Assembly: GCF_009389715.1 (NCBI RefSeq)
Contig: NC_052402.1
Span: 17,555,147 to 17,619,146 of the forward strand
From: Phoenix dactylifera
Taxonomy: Eukaryota > Streptophyta > Magnoliopsida > Arecales > Arecaceae
Length of the DNA: 64,000 bases
Direction of reading: 5' to 3'
Shown: positions 1 through 9,529 of the stretch, piece by piece
Layout: the number at the start of each line of letters is the position of its first letter
Position numbering within the stretch: position 1 is the first letter of the stretch
The notes under the pieces: generated by a model
Database searches by the model: none
Told to the model about the DNA's origin: nothing
The model's input: only the letters and a program-made list of their open reading frames with translations
Translations under genes and position numbers: made by a program

Positions 1-277
1 CTCGATCCGATGAGGTGGTCTGGAGGCTCTTTCCGGCGACGAATCAAGGAAGAAAATTCGAGAAGAAGATTTGAAATCGGTGGCTTGCTTCGAGGTTTGA
101 GATCGCTTCAACAGAGGAGAAGGAGAAAACTTAAAACTAAATATCCTGGCCTTATCCGGCCAATGGTTGGATCGCCTAGGACTCTCGGAGCCCGGCAAGA
201 TTGGGGAGGTTGGGAAGTTTCTTCTCCACCTCCCGCGATCGGTCGACCACGATCGGTCGACCGCGATCAATGATTAA
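1..277 (+). repeat. Partial copy of LTR-like repeat family R1
   Basis: No gene is seen here. The stretch from about 165 to 245 (GCCTAGGACTCTCGGAG, then a pyrimidine tract CTTCTCCACCTCCC) resembles 57,190-57,285 in order and wording, so I read it as a fragment of the same dispersed repeat family that fills 55-63 kb. It ends with two copies of GATCGGTCGACC at 237-268. It is cut at TAA (275-277), where the PIF-like element begins. Identity is only moderate and judged by eye. Confidence 0.45.
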
Positions 278-301
278 GGCTCTATTTGGGAGAGCTGTTG
301 G
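278..301 (+). repeat. Left terminal inverted repeat of PIF-like element 1
   Basis: GGCTCTATTTGGGAGAGC at the left edge pairs with the right end at 8645-8674. Just inside it, 300-360 holds four copies of a GAAGTAGAGCTTTT-like subterminal repeat, an arrangement that often serves transposase binding in DNA transposons (inference). Confidence 0.65.
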
Positions 302-479
302 TAGTAGAGCTTTTGGAAGTAGAGTTGTTGGAAGTAGAGCTTTATGAAGTAGAGCTTTTATAAAAAAACTGTTTGCTGTTTGGTAACATATTTCTAAAGT
401 GCTGTGGCACTTTAACATGTGTTTGGTAAACAAACTGAGAAAGTACTTTTGTGTAACAAAATAACGATAAAGGACATTA

Positions 480-1047
480 CTAGTATTATATAACAGAGTA
501 TAATAAAATATAATATATATTAATACATAAATATATGATATAGTATAATATTAATGTAATGTAATATAATATTATTATAACATAGTACTATAACATTATA
601 TCCTATAGGATAATTTAATATAATATTAAATTATTTAACATAACATATCAATGTATTATGATATAATGCTGTATAATATTATATTTATAGTATAATATAA
701 TAATAAATGCATAAAAATATTGTAATTATTAGTGTAAATTAATTTTTCACCCTTCTGATGATCATTTATTTTTCTAACAAATTTCTAGCTAGATGATAAA
801 ATTAGTTAAATAATTACTAATATTTTTATTTATTTATTTATTTATTTAGATCAGATTATTCGCCACTCACTCATTATTTCCCTTTTTATTTATTTATTTA
901 TTTTATTTAGTTATTTATATATTATTTTATTTCATTAAAATATATTTATTTATTATCTTATTTATTTATTTATTTGTTTATTTGTTTATTTATATACATA
1001 TTTATTTATACATTTATTTATTTATTTATTTATTTTTTTTTCTTTTT
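480..1047. repeat. AT-rich block and imperfect TTTA tetranucleotide tract
   Basis: 480-720 is almost pure A/T with TAATATAA words. 826-1040 is an imperfect (TTTA)n tract that grades into a T/C tract. Both blocks recur as reverse complement at about 63,640-64,000, so they are internal parts of the PIF-like element family and not random microsatellite growth. No gene is seen. Confidence 0.7.
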
Positions 1048-1052
1048 CTTTT

Positions 1053-3025
1053 TGTGGAGTGATTGATTAAAACCCTATTTGATTTTGATGAGCTCAAAGC
1101 ATTTGAGTATATCTTTTGTTTACTAATGAATTCAATTGAGTGTTTCAGTGAAAATCTTGTCTAAGTGTCTCTAGATTTGGTTCAAGATAGTTTGGATAAG
1201 TTAAGAAGTCAGTTTGAATCAAAGTCTGAGACTCGAGTCGACTCCAGAATATTACGAGTCGACTCCAAGCGTATCAGAATCACTGGCACGGGCTCGAGTC
1301 GACTCCGGATCATTACGAGTCGACTCCGACTGAGAACAGACAGACGAACAGAAAGCATCAACTCAAAACCTGTCAGCGAGTCGACTCCTGAAGTGCGCGA
1401 GTCGACTCTGATGCTTACCGAGTCGACTCCGAAGTAGTATGAGTCGACTCCAAGGTGTTACAGACAGAAAAGTCAGAGAGCGATTTTCGACCCTGAGATT
1501 CGAGTCGACTCCTGTGGAACGCGAGTCGACTCCGATGGTTGGCAGGTCGACTCCAAAGAAAGCGAGAGTCGACTTTCAGTGGTACACAAAGGAAAAGTCA
1601 GAGAACAGTTTTCGGACACTGAGATTCGAGTCGACTCCTGCAATGCGCGAGTCGACTCCGAGACAGCGCGACCCCAAAAAGACAGAAGACCGAATTATTG
1701 TCTCTGAGAGCCGAGTCGACTCCCAGACAGCTCGAGTCGACTCCAAGGCAGCGCTACACCAAAAAGGCAGAAGGGTATGTTTCGGAAACTGAGAGCCGAG
1801 TCGACTCCGGAACAGTCCGAGTCGACTCCAAGACTGGACGAGGCAAATGACAGAAGATCGGGAGTTCGGGCTCTGAGCGCCGAGTCGACTCCCAGGACTG
1901 TCGAGTCGACTCGAGTGGGCCAAGTTGAAAATTAGCTCCATGGACTTCATGGGATGAGCCGACTCCGAAAATGGCAAGTCAGCTCCAGATGTTGGCGAGT
2001 CGACTCCGGGTTAAGTCGAGTCGACTCCCAGTCGAGGAGGTCACTTTAATTCAAATCCGGAACAGTTGCCGAGCCGACTCCAGAAAAGCATGAGTCGACT
2101 CCCGCTACAGCCGAGTCGACTCCAGATCGCGCGAGTCGACTCCGACCCCAACGGACACATTGTCAGGTTGTGCAGAGTGTGCAGAACGGGCAGAAAAAGG
2201 TGTCTAACGGCTAGTTTCCGTGGGGGATGGTTTAAATAGCCACAGAGGACTGTAGCAAGGCAGAGAACTACCATTCCATTCAAAAAGATCAAGCATTCAT
2301 TCTCTGCAAGTAGTTTTTCAACGAAAAGAGGGAAGAGCGCCATTAACTCCTTCCAACCACATCTTCCCAACATTGAAAGAGATCTCCTCCTGCCTTCAAG
2401 TCGTCCAGAATTTCAAGAGGAGACCCGAAGTTCAAGAAGCCCTTTCTCTTCTCCAACTTAAACGCGTTTGAGGGCTCTTAACTTTGCTTTTATTAATATT
2501 GCTGTATATTTGCTTTTGAGAAGCTCTGTTTTTCTGTTTGTCCTCATTATTAGCATATTGTCTTAGCTTGGTTCAATCGGGGGATTGAATCAAGGGTGTA
2601 GAGGTTGGTTGGTGAGCCTAGGTTAAAACCAACGTGTAAGGGTTCGATTGTGATCCCGGGAAAACAATCGGGGTGGTTCTAGTCGGTGAGCCAGGGAAAA
2701 CCGACCGAGTTCGTTGTGAGCTCGTAAAACAACAAGTTTGGTTGTGAGCTTGTAAAACAACCGACTGTAATCTAGGGGGTTATAGTGAATTCCCAAGTGA
2801 GACTTGGGGAGTGGACGTAGGAGCAAGGGTTAGCTCCGAACCACTATAAAAACCTTGTGTTTGTGATTGTTTGTCTCTTTCTCTTACTCTCATCTCACTC
2901 ACAGCACATAGCAACTAACTAATCATCTTGCTAAAGTCTTAATTAGTCATCCACAAATATTTTAGTTGCAAATTATTTTAAAAACCCAATTCACCCCCCC
3001 TCTTGGGTTGTCTATCTGGGCAACA
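1053..3025 (+). repeat. 5' LTR of Copia element
   Basis: It starts TGTGGAGTGATTG and ends GGGCAACA. A TATA-like TTTAAATAG lies at 2231-2239, so transcription should start near 2260. The region before it is U3 and carries the palindrome array; the region after it is R-U5. Open frames in it on both strands come from the palindrome repeats and I do not regard them as genes. Confidence 0.92.
1235..2142. repeat. Dispersed array of GAGTCGACTC palindromes in U3 (5' LTR)
   Basis: I count 23 perfect copies of the 10-bp palindrome GAGTCGACTC plus four or five one- or two-base variants (for example AGGTCGACTC and GAGCCGACTC) in about 0.9 kb. Most are preceded by C and followed by C. Spacing is irregular, roughly 15-90 bp, with unrelated sequence between copies, so this is not a simple tandem satellite. 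Every copy contains a CpG and a GTCGAC core. Confidence 0.93.
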
Positions 3026-3027
3026 AG

Positions 3028-3039
3028 TGGTATCAGAGC
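3028..3039 (+). other. Primer-binding site of Copia element (initiator tRNA-Met)
   Basis: TGGTATCAGAGC lies 2 nt after the 5' LTR and is the standard plant initiator-Met primer-binding site. Confidence 0.93.
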
Positions 3040-3073
3040 CTAAACTCTTCTACCCTAAGAGTCAAAGATCAAA

Positions 3074-4681
3074 ATGACAACCCCATTTGGATCTTCCCAC
3101 ATCGAGGGTCAGTCCACCCAAAGACCCCCATTCTTTAATGGATCCGACTACTCATATTAGAAGGCTAGGATGAGGATATTTATCCAAGCCCAAGATTATG
3201 AGATGTGGACCATCATATTGAATGGACCATACATCCCATCCATCCATGTAGAGGGTGTCACAGTACCCAAACTAGAAAAGGATTGGGATGACCATGACTT
3301 TAGGAAGGCACAACTCAATGCCAAAGCAATGAATGTGCTCTATTGTGCACTAGATAGGAATGAATTCAATAGAGTCTCTACTTGCAATTCTGCAAAAGAG
3401 ATTTGGGATAGACTTGAAGTGACCCATGAGGGCACAAATCAAGTCAAAGAATCCAAAATAAATATATTGGTTCATAAGTATGAACTATTTAAGATGGATT
3501 CTAATGAAACAATCACATGCATGTTCACTAGATTTACTGACATTGTTAATGGCCTAAAAAGCCTTGGCAAAAACTATACTAACAGTGATCTTGTCAGGAA
3601 GATTCTTCGCTGCTTACCAAGGTCATGGAAAGCCAAAGTGACGGCAATCCAAGAAGCAAAGGATTTGAACAAGCTTCCTCTTGAGGAGCTTCTTGGATCT
3701 CTAATGACGCACGAGCTAACCATGAAGCAACACAACGAAGAAGAGTCCTCCCATAAGAAAAAGGTAATAGCTCTTAAATCTACTTCAACTAATAAAGACT
3801 TGTCTTGCAGTAGCAGCAGTGAAGAAGAGGATCATGAGGGAGATGATGATGAGGCTCTTCTCGTGCGCAAGTTCAGAAAATTCATCAACCAAAAGAAGAC
3901 CTTTCATCAAAGGAGAGGCCCCTCAAATTCCTATCGCAAGGATAAAGGTAAGGAAAGGGAAAATGAGGGGATTGGGTGTTATGAGTGCAAGAAGCCGGGG
4001 CACATCAGAGCTGAGTGTCCCCTACTGAAGAAGGGGAGCAAGTACAAGAAGAAGAAAGCTCTTGTCACCACCCTATCGGACTCCGACGCATCATCGTCAT
4101 CATCGGATGAGGAACTAGAAGAAAAGGCCAATTTCTGCTTCATGGCCAATGACAATTAGGTAACATCCGAAACACATCTAGATTTTACGTTTGATGAACT
4201 GTATGATGCATTTAATGAACTTATGATTGAATATAAGGCTATAAATATTAAGAATAAAGAGCTAAAGCTAGCTAATCAATCATACCTACATAAATACGAT
4301 AAATTGGTTAAGGATAAGGACTTTATCACCAAAGAAAATTTAGAACTTAAGACAAGCAACCAACTCTTAAGTCAAAAAACTAATACCTTGAGTAAAGATA
4401 ATGAAAAACTAATTAAGGAAAATTCAGAACTTAAAAACAATAAACAAATCTTAAAAGAGAATCTTACAAAAGAATTGAATATTCTAAAAACGGAAAAACA
4501 AACACTAACTAAAGAACTTGAAAAATACAAACCTTTGGTTGAAAAATTTACATACAGTTTTGAAAAATTGAATATGATACTTAATAGTCAACGAGCTGTA
4601 TTCAATAGAGCAGGTTTAGGATATAAACCTAAAAATAAGCAAAAACTTCTTAGTAACTTCTTTGTTAAGGCAGGGGAGTAA
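3074..4681 (+). pseudogene. Copia gag with coiled-coil extension, interrupted by two TAG stops
   Basis: The frame opens at ATG 3074 and resembles the N-terminal part of plant Copia gag (UBN2/DUF4219 type). A CX2CX4HX4C zinc knuckle, CYECKKPGHIRAEC, lies at about 3979-4020. Two in-frame TAG codons occur: 3158-3160, where the family normally has Trp before KARM, and 4157-4159. The same frame then continues to 4681 through a Lys/Glu/Leu/Asn-rich coiled-coil segment. Gag would form the particle and bind RNA. Both stops being TAG could be chance or could mean read-through is tolerated. The copy is probably not translated in full. Confidence 0.85.
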
Positions 4682-4856
4682 AACTAAGAAAATAACCTAT
4701 TTTTGTTGTGGAACTGTAGGACATAAAGCAAATGTATGTGACTATAGGAAAGGGAAAACTAAAAGAAAAAATAAAAGGGTATGGGTTTCAAAAGGAACCA
4801 ATATGACTAACCATGAAGGACCCAAGAAAACTTGGGTACCTAAGATTAGATGATCT
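4674..4856 (+). pseudogene. Second zinc-knuckle segment of Copia gag-pol, frame-shifted
   Basis: After the coiled coil a different frame reads through a CX2C...H...C knuckle-like stretch (FCCGTVGHKANVC), a basic region and a TWVPK motif. In autonomous relatives this is followed by protease. Here it ends at TGA 4854-4856 and the sequence changes character abruptly. The shift relative to the preceding frame lies near 4670-4680. Confidence 0.7.
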
Positions 4857-4859
4857 ACT

Positions 4860-5271
4860 TAGGGAGCTCCGGGGTTCAGTGCCTGCTCCCTCTCCCGCAC
4901 CTTCTTCGGCGTTGGTCCCTTCCTTGACAGCCGTGACTGAGATGACGGCCCATGTGCGGGAAGAGATCTACAACGTTAGGAGCTTGATCCAGGCCCAGTT
5001 CCACAGCATGAGCGAAGTCACGAGCACCACTCGGAAGATGCGCGATGACATGCGACACGACATGGGCACCACTACCCAGGGGGCCGAGCGCTTGGCGAAT
5101 GTGCTCATCGACAAGCTGGACACACTTCAGAAGTCGGTGACCGAGCTCGATACGACACATAGCAGGGCCACCTCGGCCATTATCCGACAGCTCGAGCACG
5201 TCACCAATGCAGTCACACTACTTGCAGAGCGCATGCCCCGGGGACCCGCATCCTCCTCGAGGAAGCCTTAG
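4860..5271 (+). CDS. GC-rich open frame of unknown function in the Copia interior
   Basis: An open frame occupies the position of the missing pol genes and ends TAG at 5269-5271. Base use is clearly more GC-rich than the AT-rich gag beside it. The product begins with a Pro/Ala/Ser-rich stretch, then about 110 residues of helical, probably coiled-coil sequence rich in Met, Thr, Arg and Glu, and ends in a basic Ser/Arg/Pro tail. The frame is open back to ATG 4813, but that part overlaps the knuckle segment in another frame, so the true start is unknown. It could be an extra ORF like those reported 3' of pol in SIRE-type elements, or captured host sequence. I do not recognise it. Confidence 0.45.
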
Positions 5272-6004
5272 ATCATTTTGTGTTATTTTGACATGTACTT
5301 TTTTGCTTTACTTATTGTATTCTGAAATGTATTTACATACACATCAATACAATGAGTAGACGTATTCTCTTCAATTGTGTGCAATTTGATCTCTAATTGA
5401 TTGTTTGTTCTGCTTACCTCCTTTTTGATACGATGACAAAAAGGGGGAGAAATATGTAATAGATATATAAAAGGAATAAATAAAAATTAAAAAAAAAACT
5501 TTTAAAAACACACAATAATTTGTTCTTAGTGGATTTGGTACCTCGAGGCTCATTATCTCTCTGTTGGGGCTCCTAATGGAGTAATCTCCAGAATCTATTC
5601 AAGGGATATTCGGAGATTAGTTGAATCCAACTCAAGAACAAATTGACAGATTTTCCCTCTAAAAACCAAAAATTTCAGTCCAAAAACTTCAATGCATTAA
5701 AAGGAAATTCAGAGAACCAAAACAAAGATGAATGCATATGTTGAGGGGGAGAATCTGAATTTTTAAGAAAGCTAAATCATTAAATATATATAAGCCAAAC
5801 AATTGATTGCATGATATGAAGGCTTATATAATTCCAAATGAAAGGGGGAGCTTTAACTCCAAAATTTATTGTTTCACACCTTTCAAGCTTGGATAAATTA
5901 AATAACCAGACACTTGAATTCATTTATGGATTTTATTTTCCTATTTATTGAGCAATTCACTTTACATATACTCAATGTTTTGTCATCATCAAAAAGGGGG
6001 AGAT
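5272..6004 (+). other. Copia 3' untranslated interior with repeated polypurine tracts
   Basis: AT-rich and non-coding. Polypurine words like AAAAGGGGGAG occur four times: about 5438-5450, 5744-5755, 5842-5852 and 5991-6003. The last lies directly before the 3' LTR and is the functional polypurine tract. A hairpin-forming module at 5563-5622 recurs in the solo LTR at 61,954-62,013. Confidence 0.8.
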
Positions 6005-7977
6005 TGTGGAGTGATTGATTAAAACCCTATTTGATTTTGATGAGCTCAAAGCATTTGAGTATATCTTTTGTTTACTAATGAATTCAATTGAGTGTTTCAG
6101 TGAAAATCTTGTCTAAGTGTCTCTAGATTTGGTTCAAGATAGTTTGGATAAGTTAAGAAGTCAGTTTGAATCAAAGTCTGAGACTCGAGTCGACTCCAGA
6201 ATATTACGAGTCGACTCCAAGCGTATCAGAATCACTGGCATGGGCTCGAGTCGACTCCGGATCATTACGAGTCGACTCCGACTGAGAACAGACAGACGAA
6301 CAGAAAGCATCAACTCAAAACCTGTCAGCGAGTCGACTCTTGAAGTGCGCGAGTCGACTCCGATGCTTACCGAGTCGACTCCGAAGTAGTATGAGTCGAC
6401 TCCAAGGTGTTACAGACAGAAAAGTCAGAGAGCGATTTTCGACCCTGAGATTCGAGTCGACTCCTGTGGAACGCGAGTCGACTCCGATGGTTGGCAGGTC
6501 GACTCCAAAGAAAGCGAGAGTCGACTCTCAGTGGTACACAAAGGAAAAGTCAGAGAGCAGTTTTCGGACACTGAGATTCGAGTCGACTCCCGCAATGCGC
6601 GAGTCGACTCCGAGACAGCGCGACCCCAAAAAGACAGAAGACCGAATTATTGTCTCTGAGAGCCGAGTCGACTCCCAGACAGCTCGAGTCGACTCCAAAG
6701 CAGCGCTACACCAAAAAGGCAGAAGGGTATGTTTCGGAAACTGAGAGCCGAGTCGACTCCGGAACAGTCCGAGTCGACTCCAAGACTGGACGAGGCAAAT
6801 GACAGAAGATCGGGAGTTCGGGCTCTGAGCGCCGAGTCGACTCCTAGGACTGTCGAGTCGACTCGAGTGGGCCAAGTTGAAAATTAGCTCCATGGACTTC
6901 ATGGGATGAGCCGACTCCGAAAATGGCAAGTCAGCTCCAGATGTTGGCGAGTCGACTCCGGGTTAAGTCGAGTCGACTCCCAGTCGAGGAGGTCACTTTA
7001 ATTCAAATCCGGAACAGTTGCCGAGCCGACTCCAGAAGAGCATGAGTCGACTCCCGCTACAGCCGAGTCGACTCCAGATCGCGCGAGTCGACTCCGACCC
7101 CAACGGACACATTGTCAGGTTGTGCAGAGTGTGCAGAACGGGCAGAAAAAGGTGTCTAACGGCTAGTTTCCGTGGGGGATGGTTTAAATAGCCACAGAGG
7201 ACTGTAGCAAGGCAGAGAACTACCATTCCATTCAAAAAGATCAAGCATTCATTCTCTTCAAGTGGTTTTTCAACGAAAAGAGGGAAGAGCGCCATTAACT
7301 CCTTCCAACCACATCTTCCCAACATTGAAAGAGATCTCCTCCTGCCTTCAAGTCGTCCAGAATTTCAAGAGGAGACCCGAAGTTCAAGAAGCCCTTTCTC
7401 TTCTCCAACTTAAACGCGTTTGAGGGCTCTTAACTTTGCTTTTATTAATATTGCTGTATATTTGCTTTTGAGAAGCTCTGTTTTTCTGTTTGTCCTCATT
7501 ATTAGCATATTGTCTTAGCTTGGTTCAATCGGGGGATTGAATCAAGGGTGTAGAGGTTGGTTGGTGAGCCTAGGTTAAAACCAACGTGTAAGGGTTCGAT
7601 TGTGATCCCGGGAAAACAATCGGGGTGGTTCTAGTCGGTGAGCCAGGAAAAACCGACCGAGTTCGTTGTGAGCTCGTAAAACAACAAGTTTGGTTGTGAG
7701 CTTGTAAAACAACCGACTGTAATCCAGGGGGTTATAGTGAATTCCCAAGTGAGACTTGGGGAGTGGACGTAGGAGCAAGGGTTAGCTCCGAACCACTATA
7801 AAAACTTTGTGTTTGTGATTGTTTGTCTCTTTCTCTTACTCTCATCTCACTCACAGCACATAGCAACTAACTAATCATCTTGCTAAAGTCTTAATTAGTC
7901 ATCCACAAATATTTTAGTTGCAAATTATTTTAAAAACCCAATTCACCCCCCCTCTTGGGTTGTCTATCTGGGCAACA
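6005..7977 (+). repeat. 3' LTR of Copia element
   Basis: Same length (1973 bp) as the 5' LTR and about 99.3% identical. The TATA-like motif is at 7183-7191. The U3 palindrome array spans 6187-7094 with 24 perfect copies, because the variant near 1567 in the 5' LTR is intact here. Confidence 0.92.
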
Positions 7978-8674
7978 CTTTCCTTTTCTTCTTTTTTTTC
8001 TTTTTTTTTTCTTTTCTTTTTTCTTCTCTTCTTCTCCTTCCTCTCTTCCCTTCTTCTCCTTTCTTATCCTCCCGTGAGCGGCGGCGCCAGAAGGAGGCCG
8101 GCCCGCGGCGGCCGCGGGAGGGGTCCCGGGAGGGGGCCGGGCCATGGCTGCGGCTTGCCGCGGCGCAGTGAAGTGGGCTTCACTGCAGTCGCCTCCCCCG
8201 TCCCGCGGCTGGCAAAGGCCCAACCATCCCGTGGTCGAGCCCGGCCGCTCCACGGGCCGGCCGCGCGCCACGGGTGGCATCGCGACGGCCTACGGAGGGG
8301 TCGGCGGCCACAGGTGGTGGTCAGCGTAGTGGCTGCCACCGTGGGCAACCACAGGCTGCCTCCCAAAAAAAAAAAGAAGAAGAAAAAGAAACAGGGGTGG
8401 CGGCGTTTAGAGGAAAAAGAAGATAGAGAGAGAGAGGGAGAGGGATGGGTGAGAGAGGAAGAGGCAATGGGATGGAAGTTTTGGGAGGAAAAAGAGACTT
8501 TTAAATGGGGGGTATTTTGGTCAAAAAAATCGGCTTTGTCGGAAAGCTCCAAATTGGAGCTTCTCTCTTTTTAGATTCCTGAAAAAGCTGAAACAGCTTT
8601 CCGAAATTTTTACCAAACACCATTTTCATCCAAAAATACTTTTTGATCCTCCAAAAGCTCCCCCAAATGGGGCC
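7978..8674 (+). other. Right part of PIF-like element 1 with GC-rich insert
   Basis: It begins with a C/T tract (7978-8065), then a strongly GC-rich block (8070-8350), an A-rich AAG run (8365-8395) and a purine-rich zone leading to the right end. The GC-rich block translates into low-complexity Arg/Gly/Pro sequence and I see no known protein in it. It differs from the GC-rich block at the same place in the second element (63,220-63,490), so the two copies carry different cargo. Confidence 0.6.
8645..8674 (-). repeat. Right terminal inverted repeat of PIF-like element 1
   Basis: Read on the minus strand it begins GGCCCCATTTGGGGGAGC and continues TTTTGGAGG. It matches the left end of the second element at 62,931 more closely than its own partner, which fits the two elements lying in opposite orientations. 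Confidence 0.65.
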
Positions 8675-8729
8675 TAATAGGCCTGGCCTCTTGAGATACC
8701 ATGAGAGAGGGTCTTTATATATATGTATA

Positions 8730-9295
8730 TGACACTGCAGGAGAACTTTGTCTTCTATGAAGCTTTGTAAGATAAAGGACTTACCAAGTGATTTAAGCTG
8801 TCTTTTACAAAGCTTTGTCTCCTTGATCCATTTAAAGTGAAGTCAGTGTCTGCTGCCAACTTTATATGATGATCGCATGGCAAGAACCTACAAAATAATT
8901 CACGACCCAACTGATGATTGATATTTTTTGTTCTCAACTGTATCCAAGTCATCAGCTGCTGCCTTCTTCATTTGCAGCGCTTCTCGGTCAGGGACTTAAA
9001 AAGCAATTTAGAATCAACTGAGGGATCTGTAAATAAATTCTCCTCAAAAAAAGTATCGACATAAAGTTGGCAGTAAATTGCCGGTTTTGCATGAAGCTTG
9101 TGTCGGGACCGCTAAGTAATCTAATATCGAAGCAGGAATCTTTAAATAGTTTCTCATCAACGGTGTCCATCTAAAGTGAAGTCGGCAACAAAGTCTACCA
9201 ATTATATATATGAAGCATGTGAGAAGGAGACTTGCAAGTAATTCAAGAACAAATTAGGGATTTGCGAATAATTTCCCCCTCAATAATAAAGTGAA
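8730..9295. repeat. Degenerate tandem repeat, about 115-bp unit, 4-5 copies
   Basis: A block of the form AAAGTGAAGTCRGC ... ATGAAGC ... AAGTAATTYAAGAAC ... GGGATTTGYAAATAATTTCTCC recurs with starts near 8826, 8942, 9058 and 9172, and a partial earlier copy from about 8745. Units are strongly diverged, with spacing of 113-117 bp. No gene is seen. Confidence 0.6.
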
Positions 9296-9529
9296 ATGAT
9301 TATCTCCTCTGTTTTTCACTCCCAAAAAAGATTAAAAAGTTTAAAAACCACTGTTTTTATCTACAACCTAAATGTATGAACATTTATTTGATTTTGTCTA
9401 ACTTGATCGGTACATTTGCATGATTATATCCAAAATGAATCATGTCAAAACAAAGATAAACTTTTAAGGTATAAAATACTCGAGTTAAATTTGATCGCCT
9501 ACGTATCCACCCCAATGTGGCTTTGTTTG

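Larger units (their letters stand above)
1053..7977 (+). mobile_element. Young non-autonomous Copia LTR retrotransposon (gag only, pol missing)
   Basis: Two 1973-bp direct repeats (1053-3025, 6005-7977), each TG...CA, flank a 2979-bp interior. The interior has a primer-binding site for initiator tRNA-Met, a Copia-type gag with zinc knuckle, a coiled-coil stretch, a second zinc-knuckle segment and a polypurine tract. No protease core, integrase or reverse transcriptase is present, so it must have moved in trans. The LTRs differ at about 14 positions with no indel (about 0.7%), nearly all transitions, so insertion was recent. Flanks are CTTTT and CTTTC, an imperfect 5-bp duplication inside a pyrimidine tract. 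Long LTRs, a coiled coil after gag and repeated AAAGGGGGAGA tracts suggest the SIRE/Maximus lineage (inference). Confidence 0.9.
278..8674 (+). mobile_element. PIF/Harbinger-like non-autonomous DNA transposon (element 1), split by a Copia element
   Basis: The left end reads GGCTCTATTTGGG and the reverse complement of the right end reads GGCCCCATTTGGG. Both are followed by GGAGCTTTTGG-like sequence, and both are flanked by the 3-bp duplication TAA (275-277 and 8675-8677). A 3-bp TWA duplication with GGSNCNNTTTGG ends is typical of PIF/Harbinger and Tourist-like elements. Without the nested retrotransposon it would be about 1.47 kb. Its parts are a subterminal repeat zone (300-360), AT-rich DNA (480-830), a TTTA tract, a pyrimidine tract, a GC-rich insert (8070-8350) and a purine-rich zone. 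No transposase is visible. The same order of parts appears inverted at 62,931-64,000. Confidence 0.7.

Noticed and set aside
1165..2373. Open frames of 90-133 codons on both strands within the LTRs (also 6117-7325)
   Set aside because: They arise because the palindromic motif reads as Glu-Ser-Thr, Arg-Val-Asp-Ser or Ser-Arg-Leu in different frames; there is no coding pattern, and the region is U3 of an LTR.
8064..8574. Long open frames on both strands in the GC-rich block
   Set aside because: Low-complexity Arg/Gly/Pro and poly-Lys translations from GC-rich and A-rich DNA inside a transposon; no family match seen.
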